64,000 bases of DNA. Origin: Microbulbifer hydrolyticus (GTDB lineage Bacteria > Pseudomonadota > Gammaproteobacteria > Pseudomonadales > Cellvibrionaceae). The stretch covers positions 1,749,501 through 1,813,500 of the forward strand of contig NZ_CP047491.1 of assembly GCF_009931115.1 (NCBI RefSeq), read 5' to 3'. Made by a program: the position numbers and the translations under genes. Below, one piece after another: positions 27,860 through 35,921 of this stretch (its first letter is position 1; every line of letters starts with the position of its first letter). The notes beneath the pieces are model-generated. The model was given only the letters and a program-made list of their open reading frames with translations, had not been told where the DNA came from and made no database searches.

Positions 27860-28642
27860 ATGCCCCTGATCGACAGCCACTGTCATTTTGATTTCGATGC
27901 GTTTAGCGCGGATCGGCCGCAGGTCTGGGCCCGCTGCCAGAGCCACGGCATGCAGGCACTGGTGATTCCGGGGGTGAGTATTCCCCAGTGGCGGCACCTG
28001 TTCGCGCTGGTGAATTCGCAGCCTGGTTGGTATGGCGCAGCGGGGGTCCACCCCTGGTGGGTTTCGGAGTTGGCCGTAGCGCCAGACCAGGTGCGCCGCG
28101 CGGTTGTTGAAAGGGCGCGGCATGAGCGCAATGGCGGGCGTTGTGTGGCGGTAGGGGAGTGCGGCCTCGATGCCAATATTGATCTATCTCTGGCGCAGCA
28201 GCTGCCGGTATTCGAGGCGCAACTGGAAGCAGCGGGCGAGTTGTCACTACCGGTCATCGTTCATTGTGTACGCGCGCACAGCGAAGTAATTCGTGCACTG
28301 AAAAATGCGCGTATTAAAAAAGCGGGTGTGATTCACGCGTTCGCCGGCAGTCGGGAAATTGCCGAGGAGTACATCAAACTCGGGTTTTACCTCGGGGTGG
28401 GTGGCACGGTCACCTATAAGCGGGCGGTCAAGACCCGTAAAGCCCTTGCCAGTGTTCCGCTGGAGCACCTGCTACTGGAATCCGATGCACCGGATATGCC
28501 GCATGCTGGGCGGCAGGGCGAGCGGAACAGCCCTGAGTATTTGCCGGCGGTGGCAGAAACGCTGGCGGCGTTGCGCGGTGTTTCTGTGGAATCTGTCATC
28601 TCTCAAACCGGAAAAAATGCCCAGGCGCTGTTCGATCTATGA
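27860..28642 (+). CDS. TatD-family metal-dependent hydrolase
   Basis: A 260-residue TIM-barrel metal-dependent hydrolase; E. coli TatD and YcfH have 3'-5' DNase activity and take part in DNA quality control. The metal-binding start IDSHCHFDFDAF, VHPWWVSE near residue 54, the Glu in AVGECGLDAN near 94, VIVHCVRAHSEV near 133, GVIHAFAGS and the Asp in LLLESDAPDMPH are all present. Either the ATG at 27860 or GTG at 27854 could start it; the ATG matches the family better. Its TGA stop overlaps the ATG of the cysteine desulfurase fusion (ATGA), so the two are coupled. Confidence 0.9.
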   Translation: MPLIDSHCHFDFDAFSADRPQVWARCQSHGMQALVIPGVSIPQWRHLFALVNSQPGWYGAAGVHPWWVSELAVAPDQVRRAVVERARHERNGGRCVAVGECGLDANIDLSLAQQLPVFEAQLEAAGELSLPVIVHCVRAHSEVIRALKNARIKKAGVIHAFAGSREIAEEYIKLGFYLGVGGTVTYKRAVKTRKALASVPLEHLLLESDAPDMPHAGRQGERNSPEYLPAVAETLAALRGVSVESVISQTGKNAQALFDL

Positions 28643-30315
28643 CTTTCTCAGCCGAAAAATTCAAACAACAGTTTCCGCTGTTTGCCCAGAGCGAAAACCG
28701 TAGCCTGGTTTACCTCGACAATGCGGCAACAACACAAAAGCCCGCCTGTGTCATCGATGCCATCAGCGACTTCTATCTGCATTCCAATGCCAATACCCAT
28801 CGCTCCAGCCACCGGCTGGCGAGACGCGCGACCGAGATGGTGGAAAAAGTACGGCGTGATGCGGCTGCTTTTCTTGGTGCGCATTCTCCCCGCGAAATTA
28901 TCTTTACCCGCGGAGCGACGGAGGGGCTGAACTTGCTCGCCAACAGCCTGTGCGCTGGCCTCTGCCCAGGGGATGAAATACTGCTTTCCACCGCCGAACA
29001 CCACGCCAATCTGGTGCCCTGGCAGATGATGGCAGAGCGCTACGGGCTGAAGTTGTGTTTTGTCCCCGATGAAGCCGGTGTGCCGCGGTTTGACCGGATC
29101 AGCGAAGTGCTGACGCCGCGTACCAGAGTTGTTTCCGTCACCGCTGGCTCCAATGCGCTGGGAATTCGCACCGATCTCCACGCTCTGCGCAAGGCATTGT
29201 CGGGGCACGACCTGGTGTGGGTGCTGGATGGCGCGCAACTGGCGGCACACGATGTGGTTGATGTGGCCTCGATCGGTTGTGATTTTTTTGTGTGTTCTGC
29301 GCACAAATTTTATGGCCCGACAGGTATCGGCCTGGTGTTTGGGCGGGAGTCGCTTCTACAGGGTATGCCGCCGTGGCAGGGCGGCGGAGAGATGATTGCC
29401 AACGTTGACCTGTTGTCCAGTGAGTTTGCTGGCCTGCCCCACCGGTTTGAGGCGGGCACTTCCTCGCTGGCATCCATTGCCGGACTCGGGGCCTGTATCG
29501 ACTTTCTGGCGCGCCAGAATCGGGCGGAAATGGCGCGCCACGAACAGATTCTCCAGCAGTATCTGCATGAGCGGTTGGCGCAGGTTCCCGAGCTCGTGAT
29601 GTTGAGTCATGGGGAGGACAACCTTGGCATAGCAACCTTTGTCCATCCGCGCTGCGCTGCCGTTGACCTGGCTCAGTGGCTGGATGGCCGCGATATTGCG
29701 GTTCGGGTGGGGCATCACTGCGCCCAGCCACTGCTGCGGGCGGCGGGGCACACCGCCACCGTACGTGCGTCGATCGCGGCCTACAATACCCGCGAAGATA
29801 TGGACCGGTTTATCGCTGGCGTGGAGGAATTTCTCCTGCAGCTCGATACGGATGGGGTGGAAGCTGCACCACAGCCGTCGGCCCGCAGCACGCCTGTGGC
29901 TGAGCACTGGAGCCCGGATGACCTTTCCGCGCTAGATCTGGACGAATTGCGCCGACGGCACAACTGGCAGGATCGTTATCGCACGCTGATGGGTTGGGCC
30001 AAGGCGATTTCCCGCAAGGAGATCATCCGCTCTCAGGAAAATCTTGTGCGCGGCTGCGAGTCGAGTGCGTGGTTGGTGCATCGCTGTGAGGATACGGGGG
30101 TGCATCGCTTCGCGATCGACAGCGACAGCAGGATAGTGAAGGGGCTGGGTGCGCTGCTACTCAGCCTGATCGATGGCCAGGCGAGCGACGCTATTTCGCG
30201 CGACCGGGTATTGAGTATCTTCGATGAGCTGGGGCTGGCGCAGCAGCTAAGCGACTCCCGCAGTAATGGCTTCCGCGCACTGCTGGATCGGGCATTCGAG
30301 TTGTTGGAAAGCTGA
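28639..30315 (+). CDS. csdAE: CsdA-CsdE fusion: cysteine desulfurase joined to a SufE-type sulfur acceptor
   Basis: A 558-residue two-domain protein. Residues 1 to about 402 are a group II (SufS/CsdA) PLP cysteine desulfurase: YLDNAATTQKP, TRGATEGLN, TAEHHANLVPW, the PLP Lys in SAHKFYGPTG (K223) and the catalytic Cys in VRVGHHCAQPLL (C361), with RASIAAYNT. A linker of about 25 residues (Ala/Pro/Ser-rich) leads to a SufE/CsdE domain (about 430-558) with its acceptor Cys in VRGCESSAWL (C473) and the ending DSRSNGFRALLDRAF. In E. coli, CsdA, CsdE and CsdL/TcdA are separate proteins; here the first two are one chain and tcdA is the convergent neighbour. Expected job: mobilise sulfur from cysteine and pass the persulfide internally. 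The symbol is descriptive. Confidence 0.93.
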   Translation: MTFSAEKFKQQFPLFAQSENRSLVYLDNAATTQKPACVIDAISDFYLHSNANTHRSSHRLARRATEMVEKVRRDAAAFLGAHSPREIIFTRGATEGLNLLANSLCAGLCPGDEILLSTAEHHANLVPWQMMAERYGLKLCFVPDEAGVPRFDRISEVLTPRTRVVSVTAGSNALGIRTDLHALRKALSGHDLVWVLDGAQLAAHDVVDVASIGCDFFVCSAHKFYGPTGIGLVFGRESLLQGMPPWQGGGEMIANVDLLSSEFAGLPHRFEAGTSSLASIAGLGACIDFLARQNRAEMARHEQILQQYLHERLAQVPELVMLSHGEDNLGIATFVHPRCAAVDLAQWLDGRDIAVRVGHHCAQPLLRAAGHTATVRASIAAYNTREDMDRFIAGVEEFLLQLDTDGVEAAPQPSARSTPVAEHWSPDDLSALDLDELRRRHNWQDRYRTLMGWAKAISRKEIIRSQENLVRGCESSAWLVHRCEDTGVHRFAIDSDSRIVKGLGALLLSLIDGQASDAISRDRVLSIFDELGLAQQLSDSRSNGFRALLDRAFELLES

Positions 30316-30319
30316 GGCT

Positions 30320-31129
30320 TCAGCGGGCAGTCTTTGACTGCTTGAGGATGCGTTCCACGGCCTTCGCTGCGGCCACAAGCCCGAAGGTCCCCGTGACCAT
30401 GGTGGCGGCGCCGAAGCCGCCGCTGCAGTCCAGTTTCACCCCGTTTTGCATAGCGCTTTTCTGTTGGCACACCTGCCCATCCGGCTGTGGATAGACCATC
30501 GGCTCGCTGGAGTAGATGGCATCCACCCCAAACTGGCGCTTGCTGGATTTCTGGAAGTTGTGGAAGCGATACAGGTGCTGGCGTACCTTGGCCAGCATCG
30601 GGTCATTGACTGTGCGGCCCAGGTCGGCACAGGAAATGTCGGCCGGGTTCTTTTTGCCGCCGGCGGAGCCCACGGTGACAAGGCGAATTTTGCGCGCCTT
30701 GCAGTAAGCGATCAGGGATGCTTTGACTCGCGCGTTATCGAAGGCATCGACAACAATGTCGATGGTCTCGCTTTCGGGGTCCAGGAACTCGCCGAAGTTA
30801 TCGCTGGCGATAAAGTCTTCATGGGTGCGGACAGCAATTTCCGGATTGATTGCGCGCAGGCGTTCCGCCATCACCGACACCTTGATATGGCCCACCGTAT
30901 CGATAAGCGCGTGAATCTGGCGATTGGTGTTAGTGATGCAGATGTCGTCCAGGTCGATCAGGGTGATTTTTCCAATACCGCTGCGTGCGAGTGCCTCGGC
31001 GGTCCAGCTGCCTACGCCTCCGATGCCGATGACTACGGTGTGCGCATTGTGCAGAACCTGTAGGGCGGATTCACCATAGAGCCTGGCGATACCGCCAAAT
31101 CGTTGAAGGTAGGAGTCGCTTAGGGGCAT
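30320..31129 (-). CDS. tcdA: tRNA threonylcarbamoyladenosine dehydratase TcdA (CsdL)
   Basis: A 269-residue E1/ThiF-like enzyme that uses ATP to cyclise t6A37 of tRNAs to ct6A, improving decoding of ANN codons. The adenylate-forming core is GIGGVGSWTAEALARSGIG near residue 36, followed by the LIDLDDICITNTNRQIHAL motif. IDIVVDAFDNARVKASLIAYC near 120 holds the conserved Asp and the Cys. The product ends in a short C-terminal helix (LVAAAKAVERILKQSK). GGAA precedes the ATG. It converges on the CsdA-CsdE fusion with only 4 bases between the stops, the expected partnership because CsdA/CsdE supply sulfur transfer to CsdL in E. coli. Confidence 0.93.
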   Translation of the reverse strand: MPLSDSYLQRFGGIARLYGESALQVLHNAHTVVIGIGGVGSWTAEALARSGIGKITLIDLDDICITNTNRQIHALIDTVGHIKVSVMAERLRAINPEIAVRTHEDFIASDNFGEFLDPESETIDIVVDAFDNARVKASLIAYCKARKIRLVTVGSAGGKKNPADISCADLGRTVNDPMLAKVRQHLYRFHNFQKSSKRQFGVDAIYSSEPMVYPQPDGQVCQQKSAMQNGVKLDCSGGFGAATMVTGTFGLVAAAKAVERILKQSKTAR

Positions 31130-31251
31130 GGGCGTATTCCGGGATTACTTCACGGGATGATCGATACCAGGTATCGGTATCAGTTTATGTCGGGGTGGGG
31201 GTCGCGGGGGGAGAATTCAGGGCCCGGGTGGGCCCTGCGCACGGAAATCAC

Positions 31252-31716
31252 TCAGTGGACGTGACCGTGGTCGACTTCTTCGGGCGTTGCTTCGCGCACG
31301 GCGATCACTTCAATCTCGAAGTGCAGCTCGACACCCGCCAGCGGATGGTTACCGTTGATAGTGACCTGGTCGCCATCGATGTCGATGATTTCAACTTCAA
31401 TCGGTTGGCCGTCGGTGCTCTGGGCGCGGAACGCCATGCCAACTTCCAGTTTCTCGACACCGCCAAACGCACTGCTCGGCAGGGTCTGGATCAGTTCCGG
31501 ATTCTGCGGGCCGTAGCCTTCTTCCGGTGCAATCACGACGGTGAACTTGTCACCAGCGCTCTTGTCCAGCATTTCCTTTTCCAGGCCAGGGATGATGTTG
31601 CCTACACCCTGGAGGTACTTCAGCGGCTGGCCACCTTCGGAGGAGTCGATCACGGTGCCTTCGGCATCTTTCAGGGTGTAGTTGATCTCCACCACACTGT
31701 GGTTAGCAATTTTCAT
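31252..31716 (-). CDS. SlyD-like FKBP-type peptidyl-prolyl isomerase
   Basis: A 154-residue FKBP with an inserted flap domain, the SlyD type that isomerises prolines and acts as a chaperone. The FKBP halves are VEINYTLKDAEGTVIDSSEGGQPLKYLQGVGNIIPGLEKEMLD and NHPLAGVELHFEIEVIAVREATPEE; the insert lies between (EEGYGPQNPELIQTLPSS…). The C-terminal tail is short, ending HGHVH, not the long His/Cys-rich metal-binding tail of E. coli SlyD, so nickel handling is doubtful. The ATG at 31716 is preferred to an upstream TTG because it gives the family N-terminus (MKIANHSVVEINY). It is a single-gene unit. Confidence 0.9.
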   Translation of the reverse strand: MKIANHSVVEINYTLKDAEGTVIDSSEGGQPLKYLQGVGNIIPGLEKEMLDKSAGDKFTVVIAPEEGYGPQNPELIQTLPSSAFGGVEKLEVGMAFRAQSTDGQPIEVEIIDIDGDQVTINGNHPLAGVELHFEIEVIAVREATPEEVDHGHVH

Positions 31717-31958
31717 TGGCAATCTCTTGTATCTTGAGAGTGAGTTGTAGCGCTTACCGCTTACGGAAGGAAAAGCAAACGGGGATTAAAGGCTGTGTGA
31801 GGGGGCATTGTATGGGCCGGCCCCGGCCGTCGCAACCGAGGGGCAGATGTACCCGGCATGCACCGCGGTCAAAAAAGGGGGGATTGGTAGTTGCCGGGGG
31901 CGGACGAGGGGGGAGAGCAGTGCCGGCCGTCGCCGGCCGGACTTGCGTAGTGAACCGC

Positions 31959-32393
31959 TCAACAAGCGATGGATAGCGGTTCCTGGCAGTTGTCATAGAG
32001 CTTGCTGGCAGTGCGAACCAGTCGGTCACATGTGGCCGCCGAGAAGCCCATCTCCAGCAGGCGTGCCTCAAAGTACTCGAGCAGTGCTTCGAATAGCATG
32101 GGGTTCAACCCTCGCGCCAGGAAATTTGCGCGGGCTGTGTACACCGGCTCCGGTTGCCCGGAAAGGGCATGGCTGAGGAACTGTGCCTGACGACTCTGCT
32201 GCTTGTCGTGGTCTGCGCTGTCGTCGTCGGTAAGGTATTTGCCGATGGCTCGATAAAAATCGCTGACGATGTCATTGACAAACTGGCGCCCCCCCATCTG
32301 GGCAAGCAAGCCATGTTCCGCGACTGCCGCGGGCTCGGTGGTTGTGTTTGGGTGTCCGGGTAAAGACGCGAGTACGGGCACTACTTTCGACAT
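31959..32393 (-). CDS. Truncated-globin-like protein (proximal His not evident)
   Basis: A 144-residue alpha-helical protein resembling truncated hemoglobins: an N-terminal lead of about 28 residues, then LLAQMGGRQFVNDIVSDFYRAIG (helices A-B), a middle DKQQSRQAQFLSHALSGQ (helix E) and YTARANFLARGLNPMLFEALLEYFEARLLEMGF (helices F-G-H), which follows the truncated-globin pattern. Where such globins have Ala-His (proximal heme ligand), this protein reads ARANF with no His; all its histidines lie at or before residue 75. It could be a heme-free sensor-type globin or bind heme differently. Start chosen at MSKVVPV, with GGGGGATCC upstream. It stands alone on the minus strand. Confidence 0.65.
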   Translation of the reverse strand: MSKVVPVLASLPGHPNTTTEPAAVAEHGLLAQMGGRQFVNDIVSDFYRAIGKYLTDDDSADHDKQQSRQAQFLSHALSGQPEPVYTARANFLARGLNPMLFEALLEYFEARLLEMGFSAATCDRLVRTASKLYDNCQEPLSIAC

Positions 32394-32851
32394 TGTTGGA
32401 TCCCCCTGTGAGAGTGTAATCAGTCTGTCGCGGTGGCGCCCGGATTGCCTCAATTCTAAGTGTTCACCCTATGAAGTTACTGTTTCCACAGGAACCGGGT
32501 GAGGGCTTGGGACTGCCTGTCGCGATATGGGCGGCAAGATTACGGGATGGAAATACAACTGCCAATGAACGGGCACGATATTGTCACACTCTTCCACGGG
32601 TTGTGCATGACGGTTTAAATAGGTGCAAGATTCGGGCGCAGTATACTTCCGGTGCCATTTTTTAATGCATTTTTTCGGCCCGGTTGGCTCCTTTGGAAGT
32701 GAGGTGGAGCCTCAAACTACCAAAGTAGCCTGGGGAGAAGTGCCGCTGTTAGACTTACCGGCTTCGCCCCGGGCGAAATATTCAATGCAAACAGCATTCC
32801 AGCAGTGACCAGCGGGATGAAATTGGCGGCTTAATATAGAGGCTAACCACA
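32394..32851. other. Intergenic region between globin-like gene and HIT gene
   Basis: A 458-base divergent region. Short open frames exist on the + strand (for example from 32471 and 32623) but lack ribosome sites and protein-like composition. It should hold promoters for both flanking genes; TATACT at 32641-32646 could be a -10 element but I see no good -35 partner. No hairpins of note. Confidence 0.3.
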
Positions 32852-33271
32852 ATGGCGAGTATTTTTACCCAGATCATGAATGGCGACCTGCCAGGACATT
32901 TTATCTGGCGCGACGAGGTCGCCGTGGCGATCATGACCATCGCTCCGATCAAACCGGGCCACTGCCTGGTGATTCCCGTCGAGGAGATCAATCACTGGGA
33001 TGATGTGCCGGCGGATGTGTCCGCCCACCTGATGGCGGTGGCGAGCAAGGTGGCCAAGGCCCAGAAGAAAGTGTATTCGCCAAAGCGTGTAGGCGTGATG
33101 GTGGCCGGAATCGAGGTGCCCCACACCCATTATCACCTGGTGCCAATCAACGAAATTGCCGACCTGGACTTCGCCCTGCAGAAGCAGGCGGAGCCCGAGG
33201 CTCTTGCCGCCGAGGCAGCCAGGTTGCGCCAGGCGCTGGTCGACCTCGGCTACCGGGAAAGTGCCGAGTAA
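32852..33271 (+). CDS. HIT-family protein (histidine triad nucleotide hydrolase/transferase)
   Basis: A 139-residue histidine-triad protein. HIT enzymes cleave nucleoside phosphoramidates or dinucleotides such as ADP-linked species. The N-terminal IFTQIMNGDLPGHFIWRDEVAVAIM and GHCLVIPVEEINHW are typical, and the catalytic triad HTHYHLVPIN (HxHxH) is near residue 90. The C-terminus (residues about 110-139) is a charged helix. The ATG has GAGG at suitable spacing. It stands alone between unrelated genes, which gives no clue to the substrate. Confidence 0.92.
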   Translation: MASIFTQIMNGDLPGHFIWRDEVAVAIMTIAPIKPGHCLVIPVEEINHWDDVPADVSAHLMAVASKVAKAQKKVYSPKRVGVMVAGIEVPHTHYHLVPINEIADLDFALQKQAEPEALAAEAARLRQALVDLGYRESAE

Positions 33272-33386
33272 CTGAACCCGCTCGCCGCGCGGATACAGCC
33301 CCTGGAAAAATTTGTCTACACCGGTGCATCCAGAGCAAATGGTGGTGGCGTCCTAGTGGCATTGAACAAGAACAGGTGATCGGATC

Positions 33387-34175
33387 ATGCTTCGCAATTT
33401 GTCTTTTTTCGTATCTCTGATGTTGGCGCTGTCCTTCGCGGCCGGCGCTGCACATGCCCAGCAGAGCAGCAGGTCATACCCTCTGGATGGCTTTACTGCG
33501 ATTGCCCTGAAAGGTGGTTCCAATCTAAAAGTGGTTCAGGGTGATTCATTCTCGGTTTCTGCCCATGGTGAGGAAAACGATCTGGTTTTCGCCAAGGCCG
33601 AGGTCAAGCGCGATACGCTGGAGCTTTCCGTCGAGCCGGAAAGCAAAAGCCTGTTCGGGGTGGTGACCGTCAGCAGTGAGCCGGACGTGGAGTTTCGTGT
33701 GACCCTGCCCACCATCAGTGGGATCCGCGTCACCGGCTCTGGTGATGCCACGGCGGATACACTGGAAAGTGAGAAGCTCGACCTGCGTGTCACAGGTTCT
33801 GGCCTGATTCGGGTAGAGAAGGTGGCTGCGGAGTCGTTGAGCACCGGTGTGACAGGCTCTGGTGACCTGATTCTGGGAACCGTGCTGGCAGTACATGGTT
33901 CCGCCGGAATTACCGGCTCTGGTGACATCCGTATGGACAATTTCATCGGCGAGGATTTTTCGGGCCAGATCAAAGGTTCCGGGGATATGGCGATCGGCGG
34001 AAAGGTGGCCAACCTGAATGTAACCATAATGGGCTCTGGTGATTTTATGGGGCGCGGCCTGAGTGCAACCAACGCCGGCGGTGCGGTGATGGGGTCGGGT
34101 GATATTGTGCTGAAGCGGCCAATCAATGAGTCTTTTTCGGTAATGGGTTCGGGAGATGTGGCACTGGTAGAGTAA
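33387..34175 (+). CDS. Secreted head-GIN (DUF2807) domain protein
   Basis: A 262-residue exported protein with an N-terminal signal peptide (LSFFVSLMLALSFAAGAAHA, cleavage near residue 24). The mature part is the head-GIN domain, a repeated beta-structure family whose function is unknown. At least seven repeats centre on GSGD or TGSG (for example RVTGSGDATADTL, GVTGSGDLILG, GITGSGDIRMD, KGSGDMAIGG, MGSGDFMGRG, MGSGDIVL, MGSGDVAL). The usual RDF sensor box partner is not adjacent. An intrinsic terminator ends the unit at 34210-34253. It may be an envelope or adhesion protein; no function can be stated. Confidence 0.85.
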   Translation: MLRNLSFFVSLMLALSFAAGAAHAQQSSRSYPLDGFTAIALKGGSNLKVVQGDSFSVSAHGEENDLVFAKAEVKRDTLELSVEPESKSLFGVVTVSSEPDVEFRVTLPTISGIRVTGSGDATADTLESEKLDLRVTGSGLIRVEKVAAESLSTGVTGSGDLILGTVLAVHGSAGITGSGDIRMDNFIGEDFSGQIKGSGDMAIGGKVANLNVTIMGSGDFMGRGLSATNAGGAVMGSGDIVLKRPINESFSVMGSGDVALVE

Positions 34176-34209
34176 GGCTTGCCGCTGGCGCCTGAAGCCA
34201 TCCACAGAG

Positions 34210-34253
34210 CGCGAGCCCGCTTGCCGATACGGCAGGCGGGCTCGCGTTTTTTT
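34210..34253 (+). terminator. Intrinsic terminator after the head-GIN gene
   Basis: CGCGAGCCCGC (34210-34220) pairs with GCGGGCTCGCG (34236-34246), extended by TTGCC/GGCAG around a small loop, followed by seven T. Confidence 0.88.
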
Positions 34254-34469
34254 GTGCCCGGTCAGGCCTTGTTTAAAAAACTGCGGGGGCCTCGACGCCA
34301 ATCATGCCGGGAGCATGTAGACTTGTCGGGTTGAAACGGTCACTGCGGCCCTCATTTTTCCCGGCAGGTGGGGGCGAGTCCCCACCTGCCGGCCGCAAAC
34401 CGGGAGAGGGCCAAAAATTCGATGCCCGGGCAGTGAATTACAGAGTTTCGGTGGATACAGGGAGAGTTC

Positions 34470-35921
34470 ATGAGCGCTTCTGACGAAGAAGGCCACACGC
34501 CCGGCAAGGGTGCAAAAACCCGGCTGCGTGCGCTCAGGCAGCAGTGGAAGCAGTTGCGTAAAGAGGCGCGGGAGAAATCCCACTGGGCGGCCGAGCGTCT
34601 GTTGGACAAACGTATCTGTATCGGTATCACCGGCCTCAGTGGCGCTGGCAAATCAACACTGATCACCAGCCTTATCTACCAGCTCAGTCATCCGGACAGG
34701 GCTCAGCTACCGGGCTTTGCCCCCGCATTGAGCGGTCGTTTACTGGGCGCCGAGTTGCACCCGGCGCTGGATACCGGCCTCCCCCTGTTTGAATATCAAG
34801 ATTGTCTGGATGCCCTTACCGCCAACCCTCCACGTTGGCCGCAGTCCACCCGTGACCTCTCCGCTCTCGAGTTGCACGTGCACCTGCAGGGGCGTCGCCT
34901 GGGTCGGGATTATCAGCAGAAGCTGATACTGGAATTGCGGGATTATCCGGGCGAGTGGTTGATGGATCTGCCGCTGCTGCATATGGATTTTGCCACCTGG
35001 TGTCGCCATCAGCGGGACATGCTCAGCGGATCGCCGCGCGCAGAACTGGCGCCCGAGCTGCTGGCGAAACTGCATGCACTATCCCCTGAGTCGATCGTCG
35101 ATGCGGCACAGCTCGACAGCCTCTGGCAGAACTACCGTCAGTTCCTGCGGGACTGCCGCAGTGAGCGCAAGCTCAGTTATCTGCAGCCGGGAAGGGCGCT
35201 GCTCGATAACCAGGAGTACGGCTTTTTCCCGCTACCGGCGCTTGGGCACTTGTCGGAGCAGGCGTTGAATGCGCTTCCGGAAGGGTCGGTTTACAAGATT
35301 CTTGAGGCGCGCTATCAGAGCTACGTCGACGAAAATGTCGCGCCTTTTGTGGAGAGCCACTTCCGTCACCTGGACCGGCAGCTCGTGCTGGTCGATCTGA
35401 TCGGCACACTGTTTGCCGGCGAGGAGTCCCTGGAAGATATGCGCAAGGCCTTTGGGCACATCGCGGATACCTTTCGTTACGGCAGTAACGGGCTTTTGCG
35501 CAAGCTGTGGCGCCCACGTATCGACAGACTACTTTTCGCCGCCACCAAGGTCGATCAAGTGCTGGCAGCGGACCACGATGCGCTGCGCCAGCTGCTGGGC
35601 CAGCAGCTACAGCAGGTCTTTTCCGGGGCGCGTCACCGCGGGTTGCCGCTGTATTGCGAAGCCATCGCCGCAGTGCGCTGTTCCAATGAAAGTGTACGCG
35701 ACGGGCGGCGCATGCTCGTGGGGCACGGTATGGATGGCCGCTACCTCGGGTTTGAAAATGCCGAAATCATGGCGCACCTGCCCCAGAACGGTGAGTGGCA
35801 ACACTATAACGGGGGGCTGCCTCCACAATTGCGTCCGCCGGTAGGGATTGGCCGCGAGGGCTACCTGCCGCACATCCGGATCGATGCGCTGTTGAATCTT
35901 CTGTTGGGAGACAAGGTGTAA
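34470..35921 (+). CDS. ycjX: YcjX-family P-loop ATPase/GTPase
   Basis: A 483-residue P-loop NTPase of the YcjX (DUF463) family, induced with the phage-shock or stress regulon in enterics. Walker A GLSGAGKST is at residues 55-63. The family patterns QLPGFAPALSGRLLGAELHP near 75, ELRDYPGEWLMDLPLL near 152 and RQLVLVDLIGTLFAGEESLEDM near 310 are present. The C-terminus ends in HIRIDALLNLLLGDK. The ATG has AGGGAGAG upstream. The stop codon overlaps the ATG of ycjF by one base (TAATG), so the two are translationally coupled, as in E. coli. No pspF or pspA gene is nearby. Confidence 0.93.
   Translation: MSASDEEGHTPGKGAKTRLRALRQQWKQLRKEAREKSHWAAERLLDKRICIGITGLSGAGKSTLITSLIYQLSHPDRAQLPGFAPALSGRLLGAELHPALDTGLPLFEYQDCLDALTANPPRWPQSTRDLSALELHVHLQGRRLGRDYQQKLILELRDYPGEWLMDLPLLHMDFATWCRHQRDMLSGSPRAELAPELLAKLHALSPESIVDAAQLDSLWQNYRQFLRDCRSERKLSYLQPGRALLDNQEYGFFPLPALGHLSEQALNALPEGSVYKILEARYQSYVDENVAPFVESHFRHLDRQLVLVDLIGTLFAGEESLEDMRKAFGHIADTFRYGSNGLLRKLWRPRIDRLLFAATKVDQVLAADHDALRQLLGQQLQQVFSGARHRGLPLYCEAIAAVRCSNESVRDGRRMLVGHGMDGRYLGFENAEIMAHLPQNGEWQHYNGGLPPQLRPPVGIGREGYLPHIRIDALLNLLLGDKV

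Noticed and set aside
32471..32808. Two short + strand frames (from 32471 and 32623) upstream of the HIT gene
   Set aside because: No ribosome sites, no domain and unlikely composition.
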